From: Desulfobulbus rhabdoformis
GTDB taxonomy: Bacteria > Desulfobacterota > Desulfobulbia > Desulfobulbales > Desulfobulbaceae
Assembly: GCF_016919065.1 (NCBI RefSeq)
Contig: NZ_JAFFQA010000002.1
Location: 124,001-188,000 of the forward strand
Direction: 5' to 3'
DNA length: 64,000 bases
The position numbers and the translations under genes were made by a program. The stretch's first letter is position 1; every line of letters starts with the position of its first letter. The notes beneath the pieces were generated by a model, which made no database searches, had not been told where the DNA came from, and was given only the letters and a program-made list of their open reading frames with translations. This document shows, piece after piece, positions 47,026 to 55,253 of this stretch.

Positions 47026-47565
47026 TCAACCAGGGATGGCATTCGGAAAGAGCTCATCGAGTTTGGCTTTGATCGCCCTGCCCCAGACCTGATAGCCTCG
47101 GGTGGAGAGGTGAACCTGATCGTTGAGAAAGCCTGGATGGGTGATGGGGAGACAGTGTTCATTGAACGGTCCAACCGTATCAAGAAAGTGACAGTTTTCA
47201 ACACCGGCCGCTGCCTCGGCCAACTCCTGGTTGACCTCTTCCAGGTCATGGGTGGCAACAATGGGCATGGGCATAAGCGAGTTGACGATAATGGGACTCT
47301 CTGGGTAACAGAGGCGCAACCGTTGCAGCATGGTGGTGAGGATGGTGGGAAACAGGCGGTAGCCAAAAAGCAGGTTGTTGGTTCCCGACTGGATCAATAT
47401 CACATTCGGGTCAGGGTAGGCTTCTATCTCATCCATCAGACGGGCAGACAACTCCTCGGTCATCTCTCCGGCAATCCCCCGGTTGATGACCGCAACCTCC
47501 GGAAGGTGGCTTGGCCAGTCCCCCCATTCCACCAACGAATCTCCAAGCATGAGTAAGGTAATCAT
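47026..47565 (-). CDS. SGNH/GDSL-family hydrolase
   Basis: The 179-residue protein has SGNH blocks: block I MLGDSLVEWG with the catalytic serine near residue 9, block II INRGIAG, block III SGTNNLL and block V NDQVHLSTRGY with the Asp-x-x-His pair. It hydrolyses esters or acetyl groups; no signal peptide was identified, so it would act in the cytoplasm. AGGAATTTT precedes the ATG at 47565, which lies 7 bp after the glgX stop. Co-transcription with a glycogen-debranching enzyme hints at action on a carbohydrate ester, but this is only context. Confidence 0.88.
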   Translation of the reverse strand: MITLLMLGDSLVEWGDWPSHLPEVAVINRGIAGEMTEELSARLMDEIEAYPDPNVILIQSGTNNLLFGYRLFPTILTTMLQRLRLCYPESPIIVNSLMPMPIVATHDLEEVNQELAEAAAGVENCHFLDTVGPFNEHCLPITHPGFLNDQVHLSTRGYQVWGRAIKAKLDELFPNAIPG

Positions 47566-47572
47566 AAAATTC

Positions 47573-49657
47573 CTATGGTTGTGACTGCAGGACAACACAG
47601 CCCATATTGGCGACAGATGCTTTTTGGCCGCACTTTACCGTATTCGCCCGGTCCGGGTCAACGAAGTCTCGAGGTCCACTTTTGCCGGTATCGATAAGAC
47701 GCACCCAGTGACGGTTCCGTGGTGCCAGGGGCAGGGTAAAAACCGCGGGTGTATAGGGGTGCATGTTGAGCATGACAAAAAAATCATCATCGGTGGGCGT
47801 GAGGGACTCGCCGCTTAAGAGAAAGGCCAGGGTACGACACCCTGGCGACCAGTCCTGACTTCCTGGCGTAAGCCCTTGCCAGGTTATCTGCAGCCCATGT
47901 TCGTCAGCGTGACTTTCGGTGGAGTGAGGGAAAAAATCCTCACGTCGAAAGATAGGATGCGCTTTGCGCAATGCTATGAGTTTTTGAAAAAATCGTCGCA
48001 AGTAGCGATTTTTTTTCGCAAGGCTCCAGTCAAGCCAACTGATGGGGTTGTCCTGGCACCAGGCATTGTTATTTCCTAACTGGCTGCGTCCAAATTCATC
48101 TCCAGCCACCAGCATAGGAACGCCCTGGGAGAGCAGCAGGATCGTGGCCATGGTCCGTTGGCGGCGAGAGCGTAGCCGCAGAATTGCCTTGTTGGCTGTT
48201 GGTCCCTCAATGCCCGAATTCCAACTGTTGTTGTTATTGTCACCGTCCCGGTTGTGTTCCCCGTTGTCCAGGTTGTGCTTTTCGTTAAAGCTGACCAAAT
48301 CAGCAAGGGTAAAGCCGTCGTGGCTGGTGATGAAGTTAATCGAGTTAGCAGGGCTGCGGCCGTTTGCCTGATAGAGATCAGAACTTCCGGCTATACGTGT
48401 GGCCACAGCAGGTACCAACCCCTCCCGGCCGCAACAGAATCCTCGAATGTCGTCACGAAAGCGTCCATTCCACTCGGCCCACCTGGGATGGGGGGAAAAA
48501 CTCCCCACCTGATAGAGGCCTGCAGCATCCCAGGCTTCAGCAATGATTTTGGTGTCGGCCAAAATCGGATCTTCGGCAATCATCTCCACCACCGGAGGAT
48601 TGGCCAATACCTGCCCTTGCGAGTCACGACCAAGAATGGAAGCCAGGTCAAAGCGAAAGCCATCCACATGCATTTCCATGACCCACCAGTGCAGCGCATC
48701 GAGGATCAGGTTGCGGACTATGGGCTGGTTACAGTTACAGGTGTTGCCGCAGCCAGAGTAGTTGAGATAATCCCTGGTCCAGGGATCAAGCAGATAATAG
48801 ATGGTGTTGTCGATGCCTCTGAAGCTGGTGGTGGGGCCATCCGACCCGCCTTCAGCCGTGTGGTTGTAGACAATGTCTAAAATGACCTCGATGCCAGCCC
48901 GGTGCAGGGCTTTGACCATATCGCGGAATTCGTTGAGGGGTGCTTGCAGGTCGCTGCTGTAGCCTGACTTGGGGGCAAAGAAAGAGAGAGGGCTATAGCC
49001 CCAGAAATTTTTTAGATGCTCTCCGGTAAAGGGGTTTGTAAAAATCGGTTCATTTTCGTTGAACTCCGTTACCGGCATCAATTCCACCGCTGTTATTCCT
49101 AGCTGCTTCAGGTAGCCTGTTTTTTCACGGAGCCCCTTAAATGTTCCCGGAGCAGTGACCATGGACGAGGCATGCCGGGTGAAGCCGCGAACGTGGAGCT
49201 CATAAATGATGGTATCTTTGAGCGGAATGTTGAGAGGCCGATCCCCCTCCCAATCATAAGGTTCCGGGCCGGGAAGGCAGCAAGGGAAACTTCCCAGGCA
49301 GGTTCGTTCCTTTCCCCAGGCCGGTGAGATGATCTGTTTTGCATAGGGGTCAAGCAGCACCCGTTCGGGATCGTAGGCGTGCCCGGATTCTTGGGGGGCA
49401 TGGACTCCATCTATGCTGTAGCCGTAGCGCAGACCAGGCGGCGGATTGCGCAAAAGAATATGCCAGATATCTCCGGTTTTATTACGCTTGGGATCAAGCT
49501 TTATCTCGCTTGTGTCCATTGCCTCTTCGCTCAGCGCCAGAACCAGGCTGACTGCGGTGGCGTTGCGGGAGAAGAGTGCGAAGTTTATTCCCTGCGGGGT
49601 GATGGTGTTGCCAAGCGGCAGGGGAATGCCAGTGTCGGTGCGGAAAGTGATTTTCAT
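47573..49657 (-). CDS. glgX: Glycogen debranching enzyme GlgX
   Basis: The 694-residue enzyme starts with a CBM48-like domain (GIPLPLGNTITPQGINFALFS, in part) and continues with a GH13 (beta/alpha)8 barrel: ILDIVYNHTAEGG, the catalytic DGFRFDLAS (nucleophile Asp), IIAEAWDAAG (acid/base Glu) and FITSHDGFTLADLV. It hydrolyses alpha-1,6 branches left by phosphorylase during glycogen breakdown. ATG 49657 is chosen by family alignment; no good ribosome-binding site exists here or at the longer start (49696). An AT-rich palindromic stretch just upstream separates it from a divergent gene. Together with the SGNH hydrolase it forms a two-gene unit. Confidence 0.92.
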   Translation of the reverse strand: MKITFRTDTGIPLPLGNTITPQGINFALFSRNATAVSLVLALSEEAMDTSEIKLDPKRNKTGDIWHILLRNPPPGLRYGYSIDGVHAPQESGHAYDPERVLLDPYAKQIISPAWGKERTCLGSFPCCLPGPEPYDWEGDRPLNIPLKDTIIYELHVRGFTRHASSMVTAPGTFKGLREKTGYLKQLGITAVELMPVTEFNENEPIFTNPFTGEHLKNFWGYSPLSFFAPKSGYSSDLQAPLNEFRDMVKALHRAGIEVILDIVYNHTAEGGSDGPTTSFRGIDNTIYYLLDPWTRDYLNYSGCGNTCNCNQPIVRNLILDALHWWVMEMHVDGFRFDLASILGRDSQGQVLANPPVVEMIAEDPILADTKIIAEAWDAAGLYQVGSFSPHPRWAEWNGRFRDDIRGFCCGREGLVPAVATRIAGSSDLYQANGRSPANSINFITSHDGFTLADLVSFNEKHNLDNGEHNRDGDNNNNSWNSGIEGPTANKAILRLRSRRQRTMATILLLSQGVPMLVAGDEFGRSQLGNNNAWCQDNPISWLDWSLAKKNRYLRRFFQKLIALRKAHPIFRREDFFPHSTESHADEHGLQITWQGLTPGSQDWSPGCRTLAFLLSGESLTPTDDDFFVMLNMHPYTPAVFTLPLAPRNRHWVRLIDTGKSGPRDFVDPDRANTVKCGQKASVANMGCVVLQSQP

Positions 49658-49754
49658 CTTGAAATAATAATCATTATTATTATAGTGAAAGAGCATGCAT
49701 TAGAGTGCATGATACTTGTTTGTCCGTCATTTTCAAACTGTCATGGAGGTAGAT

Positions 49755-50690
49755 ATGGGTTTATTCAATAAATTAGTTATTTCGGGTATTCCGGCAATCG
49801 ATTGGGATATGACCCCAGATTATACCTTCGGAACCTTTGAAAGTTGGGGCGGGGTAGAGCGAATCCGCAATAATAGTGAGCGGATTTATTATTTCTTTAT
49901 CGATGCCTGGGATGAAGAGCCGAAACTTTGCCTTATGGAGCGCGGGGTCAAGCATGCACAGGTCATCGCCGAGATCCTCGCTCCTGCCGAGATGGTGCGT
50001 GCTTGCGTGCAAGAGCAGGGAAAGGCGGCGCTTTTTGAGCGAACCTTTGCCATCAACGAAGAGTTGAAGCAGTGGTTACGGGACAATGTGGTCAATACCG
50101 ACGATGATTCCAAGGTGGTCATTCTAGAACAGCGGGAAGCCTCAGGTCCGGTGGAAACCGGCCTCCCCAAACGCAGCTCGCTTGCTCCTCTTCAGGCTCG
50201 GATTACGCTGCCGGATCAAGCGGAAGAACTCAGTGAAGAGGATGTGGTGCAGCTGGTGCAGTCGTTCAATTTCTGTGATCAGGAAAGAAATCCTGAGGGG
50301 AGTTTTGTCAGTGAACTGGTCGATAATGAGGATGGTCTCACCGTCAGCGACCAGGTGACCGGGTTGATGTGGCAGCGGGAAGGTCTTGATATCATGAGTC
50401 ACCGCTCCATGCGCAGGGAAGTGGCACGAGTTAATGATGAACAGTTTGCCGGTTATTCAGACTGGCGCTTACCGACCATGGCCGAGGCGCTCTCCCTGCT
50501 GGAACAGGAGAAGCTGGCCCATGATCAGTATCTGCCTCGCTGTTTCTCCGGCGAGCAGCCCTTTGTTTTTGTAGATGCGGTGCGAAAACCAGGTGGCCAA
50601 TGGTTTGTCGACTTTAAACAGGGGCGGGCATTTTGGTCATCTGGAACTATTCCAGGAGGATTTGGCCGACTGTGCCGTAGGGAAAAATAG
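49755..50690 (+). CDS. DUF1566/Lcl-type C-terminal domain protein of unknown function
   Basis: The 311-residue protein has no signal peptide. Its N-terminal half (about 1-120) is acidic, beginning MGLFNKLVISG and containing a conserved-looking DWDMTPDYTFGTFESWGG (in part); it matches no domain recognised. The C-terminal half (about 200-310) has the DUF1566 pattern: DGLTVSDQVTGLMWQ, YSDWRLPTMAEALSLL and WSSGTIPGG, found in many deltaproteobacterial proteins and Legionella Lcl, often extracellular. Here it appears intracellular. GGAGG lies 5 bp before the ATG. It is followed by a CheY-like regulator, possibly a functional pair. Confidence 0.75.
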   Translation: MGLFNKLVISGIPAIDWDMTPDYTFGTFESWGGVERIRNNSERIYYFFIDAWDEEPKLCLMERGVKHAQVIAEILAPAEMVRACVQEQGKAALFERTFAINEELKQWLRDNVVNTDDDSKVVILEQREASGPVETGLPKRSSLAPLQARITLPDQAEELSEEDVVQLVQSFNFCDQERNPEGSFVSELVDNEDGLTVSDQVTGLMWQREGLDIMSHRSMRREVARVNDEQFAGYSDWRLPTMAEALSLLEQEKLAHDQYLPRCFSGEQPFVFVDAVRKPGGQWFVDFKQGRAFWSSGTIPGGFGRLCRREK

Positions 50691-50786
50691 CTGTCAAGGG
50701 AAAAAAGCAGTTGATCGACCGAGTGCTCCTTAGTAGGATATCATGTAATTCCAGACTGTTTTTGACTACAAGGGAGAGGAAAATCC

Positions 50787-51158
50787 TTGAAACGGATATT
50801 GGTGGTCGACGACGAGGCGCAGATTCGTACCATGCTCACCCAGATGTTGGAGCTTGAGGGGTTTGAAGTCCACACTGCGGAAAACGGTGAAGAGGGGCTG
50901 GCCCTGGTGGGAAAGTATGCCTTTGACTTGGTAATTACAGATATGATAATGCCGGTAAAGGACGGGCTCAAGTTTATCATGGAACTTGTCCGTGATTACC
51001 CTGATTTACGCATCCTCGCTATTTCCGGAGGCGGCGCAATCAAGGCTGAAAGATACCTGACCATGGCCGGGTATCTCGGGGATATTGCCACCCTTGAAAA
51101 GCCTTTTAAAAGGGAGATCTTGCTTGATCTGGTGCAGAAACAGATCGGGGGCGATTAA
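50787..51158 (+). CDS. Single-domain response regulator
   Basis: The 123-residue receiver domain starts at a TTG (50787), as no ATG is suitably placed and GGGAGAGGA lies just upstream; the first residues are MKRILVVDDEAQI. Phospho-acceptor D52 lies in VITDMIMPVKDG, the conserved Thr/Ser in LAISGG and the lysine in TLEKPF. No output domain. No kinase lies beside it, so its partner must be elsewhere. It ends with a strong terminator. A role in chemotaxis or as an intermediate of a phosphorelay is possible. Confidence 0.87.
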   Translation: MKRILVVDDEAQIRTMLTQMLELEGFEVHTAENGEEGLALVGKYAFDLVITDMIMPVKDGLKFIMELVRDYPDLRILAISGGGAIKAERYLTMAGYLGDIATLEKPFKREILLDLVQKQIGGD

Positions 51159-51204
51159 TCCCCCCACAGTGTTTGTCTGTAATGCCTTCATTTCCTGGTT
51201 CAAC

Positions 51205-51243
51205 AAAGCCTGTGGAGCTCCCATGCTCTACAGGCTTTTTTTT
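51205..51243 (+). terminator. Intrinsic terminator
   Basis: AAAGCCTGTGGAG (51205-51217) pairs with CTCTACAGGCTTT (51226-51238) with one mismatch, followed by T residues to 51243. Confidence 0.9.
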
Positions 51244-51369
51244 ATACGAAAAATATAATTGTACCAGAGCTCTGTTAAGGCAGGCCCCCGTTTCCTTTGA
51301 AAACGGGGCATTCTTGTGGTAAAGAGCCCTGCGGTATGCAACCGTCAGGTATTAGGATTGGGAGGACCT

Positions 51370-53154
51370 ATGCAAACACAACCAGAAGTAGTCGAGCAGT
51401 CGCAGGGACAATCGCAGGATTCCGTCCCTGGCCAGCCTGTGAAGGAGCAGCTTCCGGCGATCCAGGAGAACCCGATAACGCTGAATGATCTGGTTGATAT
51501 CAGTTGCCGCAAATTTCGCAAATTTTCGGCAATCGGCATGGCCCTGGAAAAGCCTCTGAGCTACAAAGAATTTCATGAGCGCATCCTTGCCCTGGCGGCC
51601 TATCTTCGTGAGCAGGGGATTACAGCGGGCGATCGTGTGGCCCTGCTAGGCGAAAATTCGCATAACTGGGGAACGGTATATCTGGCTGTGGTCCGTCTTG
51701 GGGCGGCGACGGTTCCTATTTTTCCAGACCTGCCCGATGCCGATGTCCATCATATCCTTGGGGAGATGAAGTGTGATTTCATCTTTATTACCCAGCGTCA
51801 GATGGAGAAAATCTATGATTGCAAGCAGGAGATTCATCGCGTCATCACCCTTGACGATTATCGCGACGATACCGGCCTGATAGAGGTTGAACCCTTTTCC
51901 GGTTTTCTTGGCACCGCTCTGGCCAAATACGGAGAGCAGGCCCGCGATGAACTGCTCGAGTTTGATCCGGTGGATACAGACAATCTGGCCTCCATCCTTT
52001 ATACCAGCGGGACATCTGGGTTTTCCAAGGCAGTTATGCTCTCGCATGGAAATCTCTGTGCCAATGCCAACTCCGCCAGTGGCATTATTCGCAGCGTGCC
52101 GCCGGGATGGGTGTTTTTATCTGTGCTGCCTATTTCCCATACCTATGAATTTACGGTTGGTTTTCTCCTGCCTCTGCTGAAGGGCTGCCGTATTGTTTAT
52201 GCCGGGAAAACACCCACACCGGCCGTGTTGCAACGCATCTGTTCTAAAGAAAAACCGCAGGTTATGCTGGTTGTCCCCTTGATCATTGAAAAGATTTTCA
52301 AAAAGCGGATTGCACCTGCTGTTGAAAAAAGCAAAATACTGAGCTTTTTCTGCCGATTCAGCCTGAGCAGGAAGGTGATTTACCGGAAAATCGGCGCCCA
52401 GCTCAGTGGTTTTTTTGGCAATCGTCTGGAAGTCATGGGAATTGGTGGCGCAGCCCTTAATCCCGAGGTGGAACGGTTTCTGCGTGAGGCAGCCTTTCCT
52501 TTCATCGTTGGGTATGGTCTGACCGAGGCGTCTCCTTTGCTCGCTGGTGGCCCGTATGGCGATCGTACTGTTCGCCTCGGTTCTACCGGCAAGCCGGTGC
52601 CTAATGTAAAAATTCGTATAGATGATCCGCACCCGGAGACCGGGATAGGCGAGGTGCTGGCCCAGGGGAAAAATATCATGCAGGGCTACCTCAATGATCC
52701 CGAGGCCACCAAAGAAACCTTAACGGAAGATGGCTGGCTGCGAACCGGCGATATCGGCCTTATTGACCGTGAGGGTAATCTGCATATCAAGGGGCGTTCC
52801 AAGTCTGTGATCGTGCTTTCCAATGGCGAAAATGTTTTTCCGGAAGCCATTGAACACAAGATTAATGCCTACCCCTTTGTAGTTGAGTCGCTGGTAGTTG
52901 AAAACAGGGGCATGCTTGAGGCGTGGGTCTACCCGGATTATGAGTTTATTGACTCCAAAACCGAAGGGCAGAGCCGCGCCCAGCGTCATCAATACATCAG
53001 CGGGCTCATGGAGGAGATGCGCTCCACTGTCAACGATCAGGTCTCGGCATCCTCACGGCTCTCTCGCATACTGGAGCGGCGGGAGCCTTTTGTGAAAACC
53101 GCAACCCACAAGATCAAACGTTATTTGTACTCTGCAGATAATATGCACGTGTAG
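51370..53154 (+). CDS. AMP-forming acyl-CoA synthetase (long-chain type)
   Basis: The 594-residue enzyme has the AMP-binding fold: ILYTSGTSGFSKAVMLSHGN (the phosphate-binding loop, near residue 214), GIGGAALNPEVERF, GYGLTEASPLL (adenine motif) and GWLRTGDIGLIDREGNLHIKGRSKSVI (in part). It most resembles long-chain fatty-acid CoA ligases. It activates a fatty acid with ATP and CoA in the cytoplasm. ATG 51370 has GGGAGG at 51360-51365; an upstream in-frame start at 51316 lacks a site. It is directly followed by a FadL-type porin, indicating a fatty-acid uptake and activation pair. Exact chain length is not predictable. Confidence 0.9.
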   Translation: MQTQPEVVEQSQGQSQDSVPGQPVKEQLPAIQENPITLNDLVDISCRKFRKFSAIGMALEKPLSYKEFHERILALAAYLREQGITAGDRVALLGENSHNWGTVYLAVVRLGAATVPIFPDLPDADVHHILGEMKCDFIFITQRQMEKIYDCKQEIHRVITLDDYRDDTGLIEVEPFSGFLGTALAKYGEQARDELLEFDPVDTDNLASILYTSGTSGFSKAVMLSHGNLCANANSASGIIRSVPPGWVFLSVLPISHTYEFTVGFLLPLLKGCRIVYAGKTPTPAVLQRICSKEKPQVMLVVPLIIEKIFKKRIAPAVEKSKILSFFCRFSLSRKVIYRKIGAQLSGFFGNRLEVMGIGGAALNPEVERFLREAAFPFIVGYGLTEASPLLAGGPYGDRTVRLGSTGKPVPNVKIRIDDPHPETGIGEVLAQGKNIMQGYLNDPEATKETLTEDGWLRTGDIGLIDREGNLHIKGRSKSVIVLSNGENVFPEAIEHKINAYPFVVESLVVENRGMLEAWVYPDYEFIDSKTEGQSRAQRHQYISGLMEEMRSTVNDQVSASSRLSRILERREPFVKTATHKIKRYLYSADNMHV

Positions 53155-53213
53155 AAGGCTTCTGCACGGTTTATCTACAGTTTTTGTTAAGCAACACCTA
53201 GAAAGGGGGGGGA

Positions 53214-54467
53214 ATGAAAAAATTTTCTATGGCAGGAGTGGTCCTGCTTGCTGCAGCCAGTCAGGCCATGGCTTCGGGCTATCGTATTCCGGAGCAGTCG
53301 TTGAACTCCACAGCGCGCGCCGGAAGCTATGTGGCCTATACACCAAACGCTGATGCGACCTATTATAATCCGGCTAACATGAGCTGGCTGGAGGATCGCT
53401 GGCATATTGAAGTCGGTGCCACCTGGATTCACCTGAGTTCGATTGATTATACCGATACAGATTTTGCCGCGTACAATGGCAGCTCGGAGGCGGAAGATTT
53501 TTTTCTGCCGACTTTTTTTGTGGTCTCACCAGACTACAATAATTTCCGTTTTGGTTTTTCTACCACCGCACCAGGCGGTCTTTCCAAACGCTGGAAAGAT
53601 TCATATCCCAGGAACTTTGCAGAAGAGTTCAGCCTTAAGATTTTTGACATCAATCCGACGGTTTCCTATAAAATTAACGACTCATTCTCAATCGCGGCAG
53701 GCGTGCGCGGAGTATATGTAGACGGCAAGGTGCGGAGTGGGGGGGATTTAACAGGTTTTGAAGCCTCACGTGATATGGAGGGAGATAGCCTGGAATTCGG
53801 GTGGAATCTTGCTGCAACAGTGCGTCCGCTTGATAATATGAACGTGAGTGTCACCTACCGTTCAAATGTTGACTTGGATATAGAAGGGGACGCCGATTTG
53901 GCAACAAGTTTGGTTCTACCTGGAGTAGACAGTACCTATTCCGGAAGTACCGGGGTCTCTATTCCCCTTCCTGCCGTTTTGGCTGTTGCGGTGTCCTACA
54001 CCTTTTTTGATCAACTCACCGTTGAGCTCGAATATGATCGGACCTACTGGTCGGAGTATGATCAACTTGATTTTACCTATCCAACGACCTTGACCAACCC
54101 TGTTCTTTCCGGGGCATTTGACGATGTAAAACCCAAAAACTGGAAGGATACCGACGCCTGGCGGTTGAGTTTCAGCTATGACATGAAAAATAATTTCATC
54201 CTCATGGCAGGTATTGCCTATGATGAAAATCCTGCGCCCTCAGGAACCTTAGGATTTGAGTTGCCCGACTCTGATGCTATGCTCTATTCGGTTGGCCTGC
54301 GCTATGCAATCAACGAGGATATGGAAATAGGCATTGCCTATTTATATGACGACAAAGAGTCGCGTACGGTCTTGAATCGAACAGGGGCGGAGCCCGGAAA
54401 TATTAACGGTACCTTTGATGACGCCTCAGCTCATCTGGTAACGGTTGGCTTTAGCTACAAACTGTAA
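53214..54467 (+). CDS. FadL/OmpP1-type outer-membrane transport protein
   Basis: The 417-residue protein has a signal peptide (about 1-20; cut at AMA-SG) followed by the mature N terminus SGYRIPEQSLNSTARAGSY and NADATYYNPANMSWL, both signatures of the FadL/TodX family. The rest alternates in beta strands and ends with an aromatic GFSYKL, consistent with a 14-strand barrel. It imports hydrophobic molecules, probably fatty acids, given the acyl-CoA synthetase 59 bp upstream. GGGGGGGAATG: the ribosome-binding site is the G-run directly before the ATG. A bidirectional terminator follows. Confidence 0.93.
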   Translation: MKKFSMAGVVLLAAASQAMASGYRIPEQSLNSTARAGSYVAYTPNADATYYNPANMSWLEDRWHIEVGATWIHLSSIDYTDTDFAAYNGSSEAEDFFLPTFFVVSPDYNNFRFGFSTTAPGGLSKRWKDSYPRNFAEEFSLKIFDINPTVSYKINDSFSIAAGVRGVYVDGKVRSGGDLTGFEASRDMEGDSLEFGWNLAATVRPLDNMNVSVTYRSNVDLDIEGDADLATSLVLPGVDSTYSGSTGVSIPLPAVLAVAVSYTFFDQLTVELEYDRTYWSEYDQLDFTYPTTLTNPVLSGAFDDVKPKNWKDTDAWRLSFSYDMKNNFILMAGIAYDENPAPSGTLGFELPDSDAMLYSVGLRYAINEDMEIGIAYLYDDKESRTVLNRTGAEPGNINGTFDDASAHLVTVGFSYKL

Positions 54468-54490
54468 GCCCAAGGGAGCACAGGCTAGAT

Positions 54491-54523
54491 AAAAAAAGCC
54501 CGGCATTTGCCGGGCTTTTTTTT
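54491..54523. terminator. Bidirectional terminator between convergent genes
   Basis: AAAAAAAGCCCGGC (54491-54504) pairs with GCCGGGCTTTTTTT (54509-54522) around ATTT. The T-run on each strand suits termination in both directions. Confidence 0.95.
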
Positions 54524-54526
54524 ATT

Positions 54527-55156
54527 TCATCCTGGAAGTAGGGAATCGCTGAAACGAATGATCGGCATGATAACTGAGCTGATAGCGCCGGTATAAAAGA
54601 GGACTAGGAGAATTATAAATCCGTACGGCTCCAGCCTAGCAAAGCTACGGGCACTCTCCGGGGGCAAAAGCCCCATGAGTACCTTGGAGCCATCCAGTGG
54701 TGGAATGGGGATACAGTTGAAGACTGCTAGCATGACATTGATCCAGACGCTGGTGTTCAACATGTAATAAAGAGGTAGAAATACGTTTTCAGGAAGAAAT
54801 TGGAAAAAGTTGACCACCATGTGGGCGATAGCCGCGCTGGCAATGGCTAGAAGCACGTTGGCACCGGGACCGGCCAGGGCCACTTTCAGCATGTCCTGCC
54901 GCGGGTTGCGAAAGTAGCGTGCATCGACTGGCACCGGCTTGGCCCAGCCGATTTTCATTATGATAAAGGCAATTACCCCCAGAGGATCAAGGTGCTTGAG
55001 CGGGTTGAGGGTCAGCCGTCCGGCCATCTTGGCTGTGGGGTCGCCCAGTCTCCAGGCCACGTAGCCATGGGCCAGTTCATGAACAGTCAGGGAAAAGAGC
55101 AGGGGCGGCACCTGAATGATCAGTTGCCGCATGAGTGCGTTAAAATCAAAGTCCAT
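54527..55156 (-). CDS. Site-2 protease family (M50) membrane metalloprotease
   Basis: The 209-residue protein has several hydrophobic segments and the zinc site HELAHG (near residue 25) plus the third ligand in PPLDGSKVL (near 153), with NPLKHLDPLG between. This is the compact M50 group without PDZ domains found in many bacteria. It cleaves within the inner membrane; its substrate is unknown. ATG 55156 is chosen; a GTG directly upstream at 55159 is less likely. It lies between a porin gene and the poly(A) polymerase fusion, on the latter's strand. Confidence 0.9.
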   Translation of the reverse strand: MDFDFNALMRQLIIQVPPLLFSLTVHELAHGYVAWRLGDPTAKMAGRLTLNPLKHLDPLGVIAFIIMKIGWAKPVPVDARYFRNPRQDMLKVALAGPGANVLLAIASAAIAHMVVNFFQFLPENVFLPLYYMLNTSVWINVMLAVFNCIPIPPLDGSKVLMGLLPPESARSFARLEPYGFIILLVLFYTGAISSVIMPIIRFSDSLLPG

Positions 55157-55253
55157 CACGTAAAGTTATCCTGAAATTAATGGGCGGGTTGTGTCAGATT
55201 CCCATCAACCATAAGCTCGATTGAAGAAGAAGCGAGAAAAATCGTGCCTGGTA

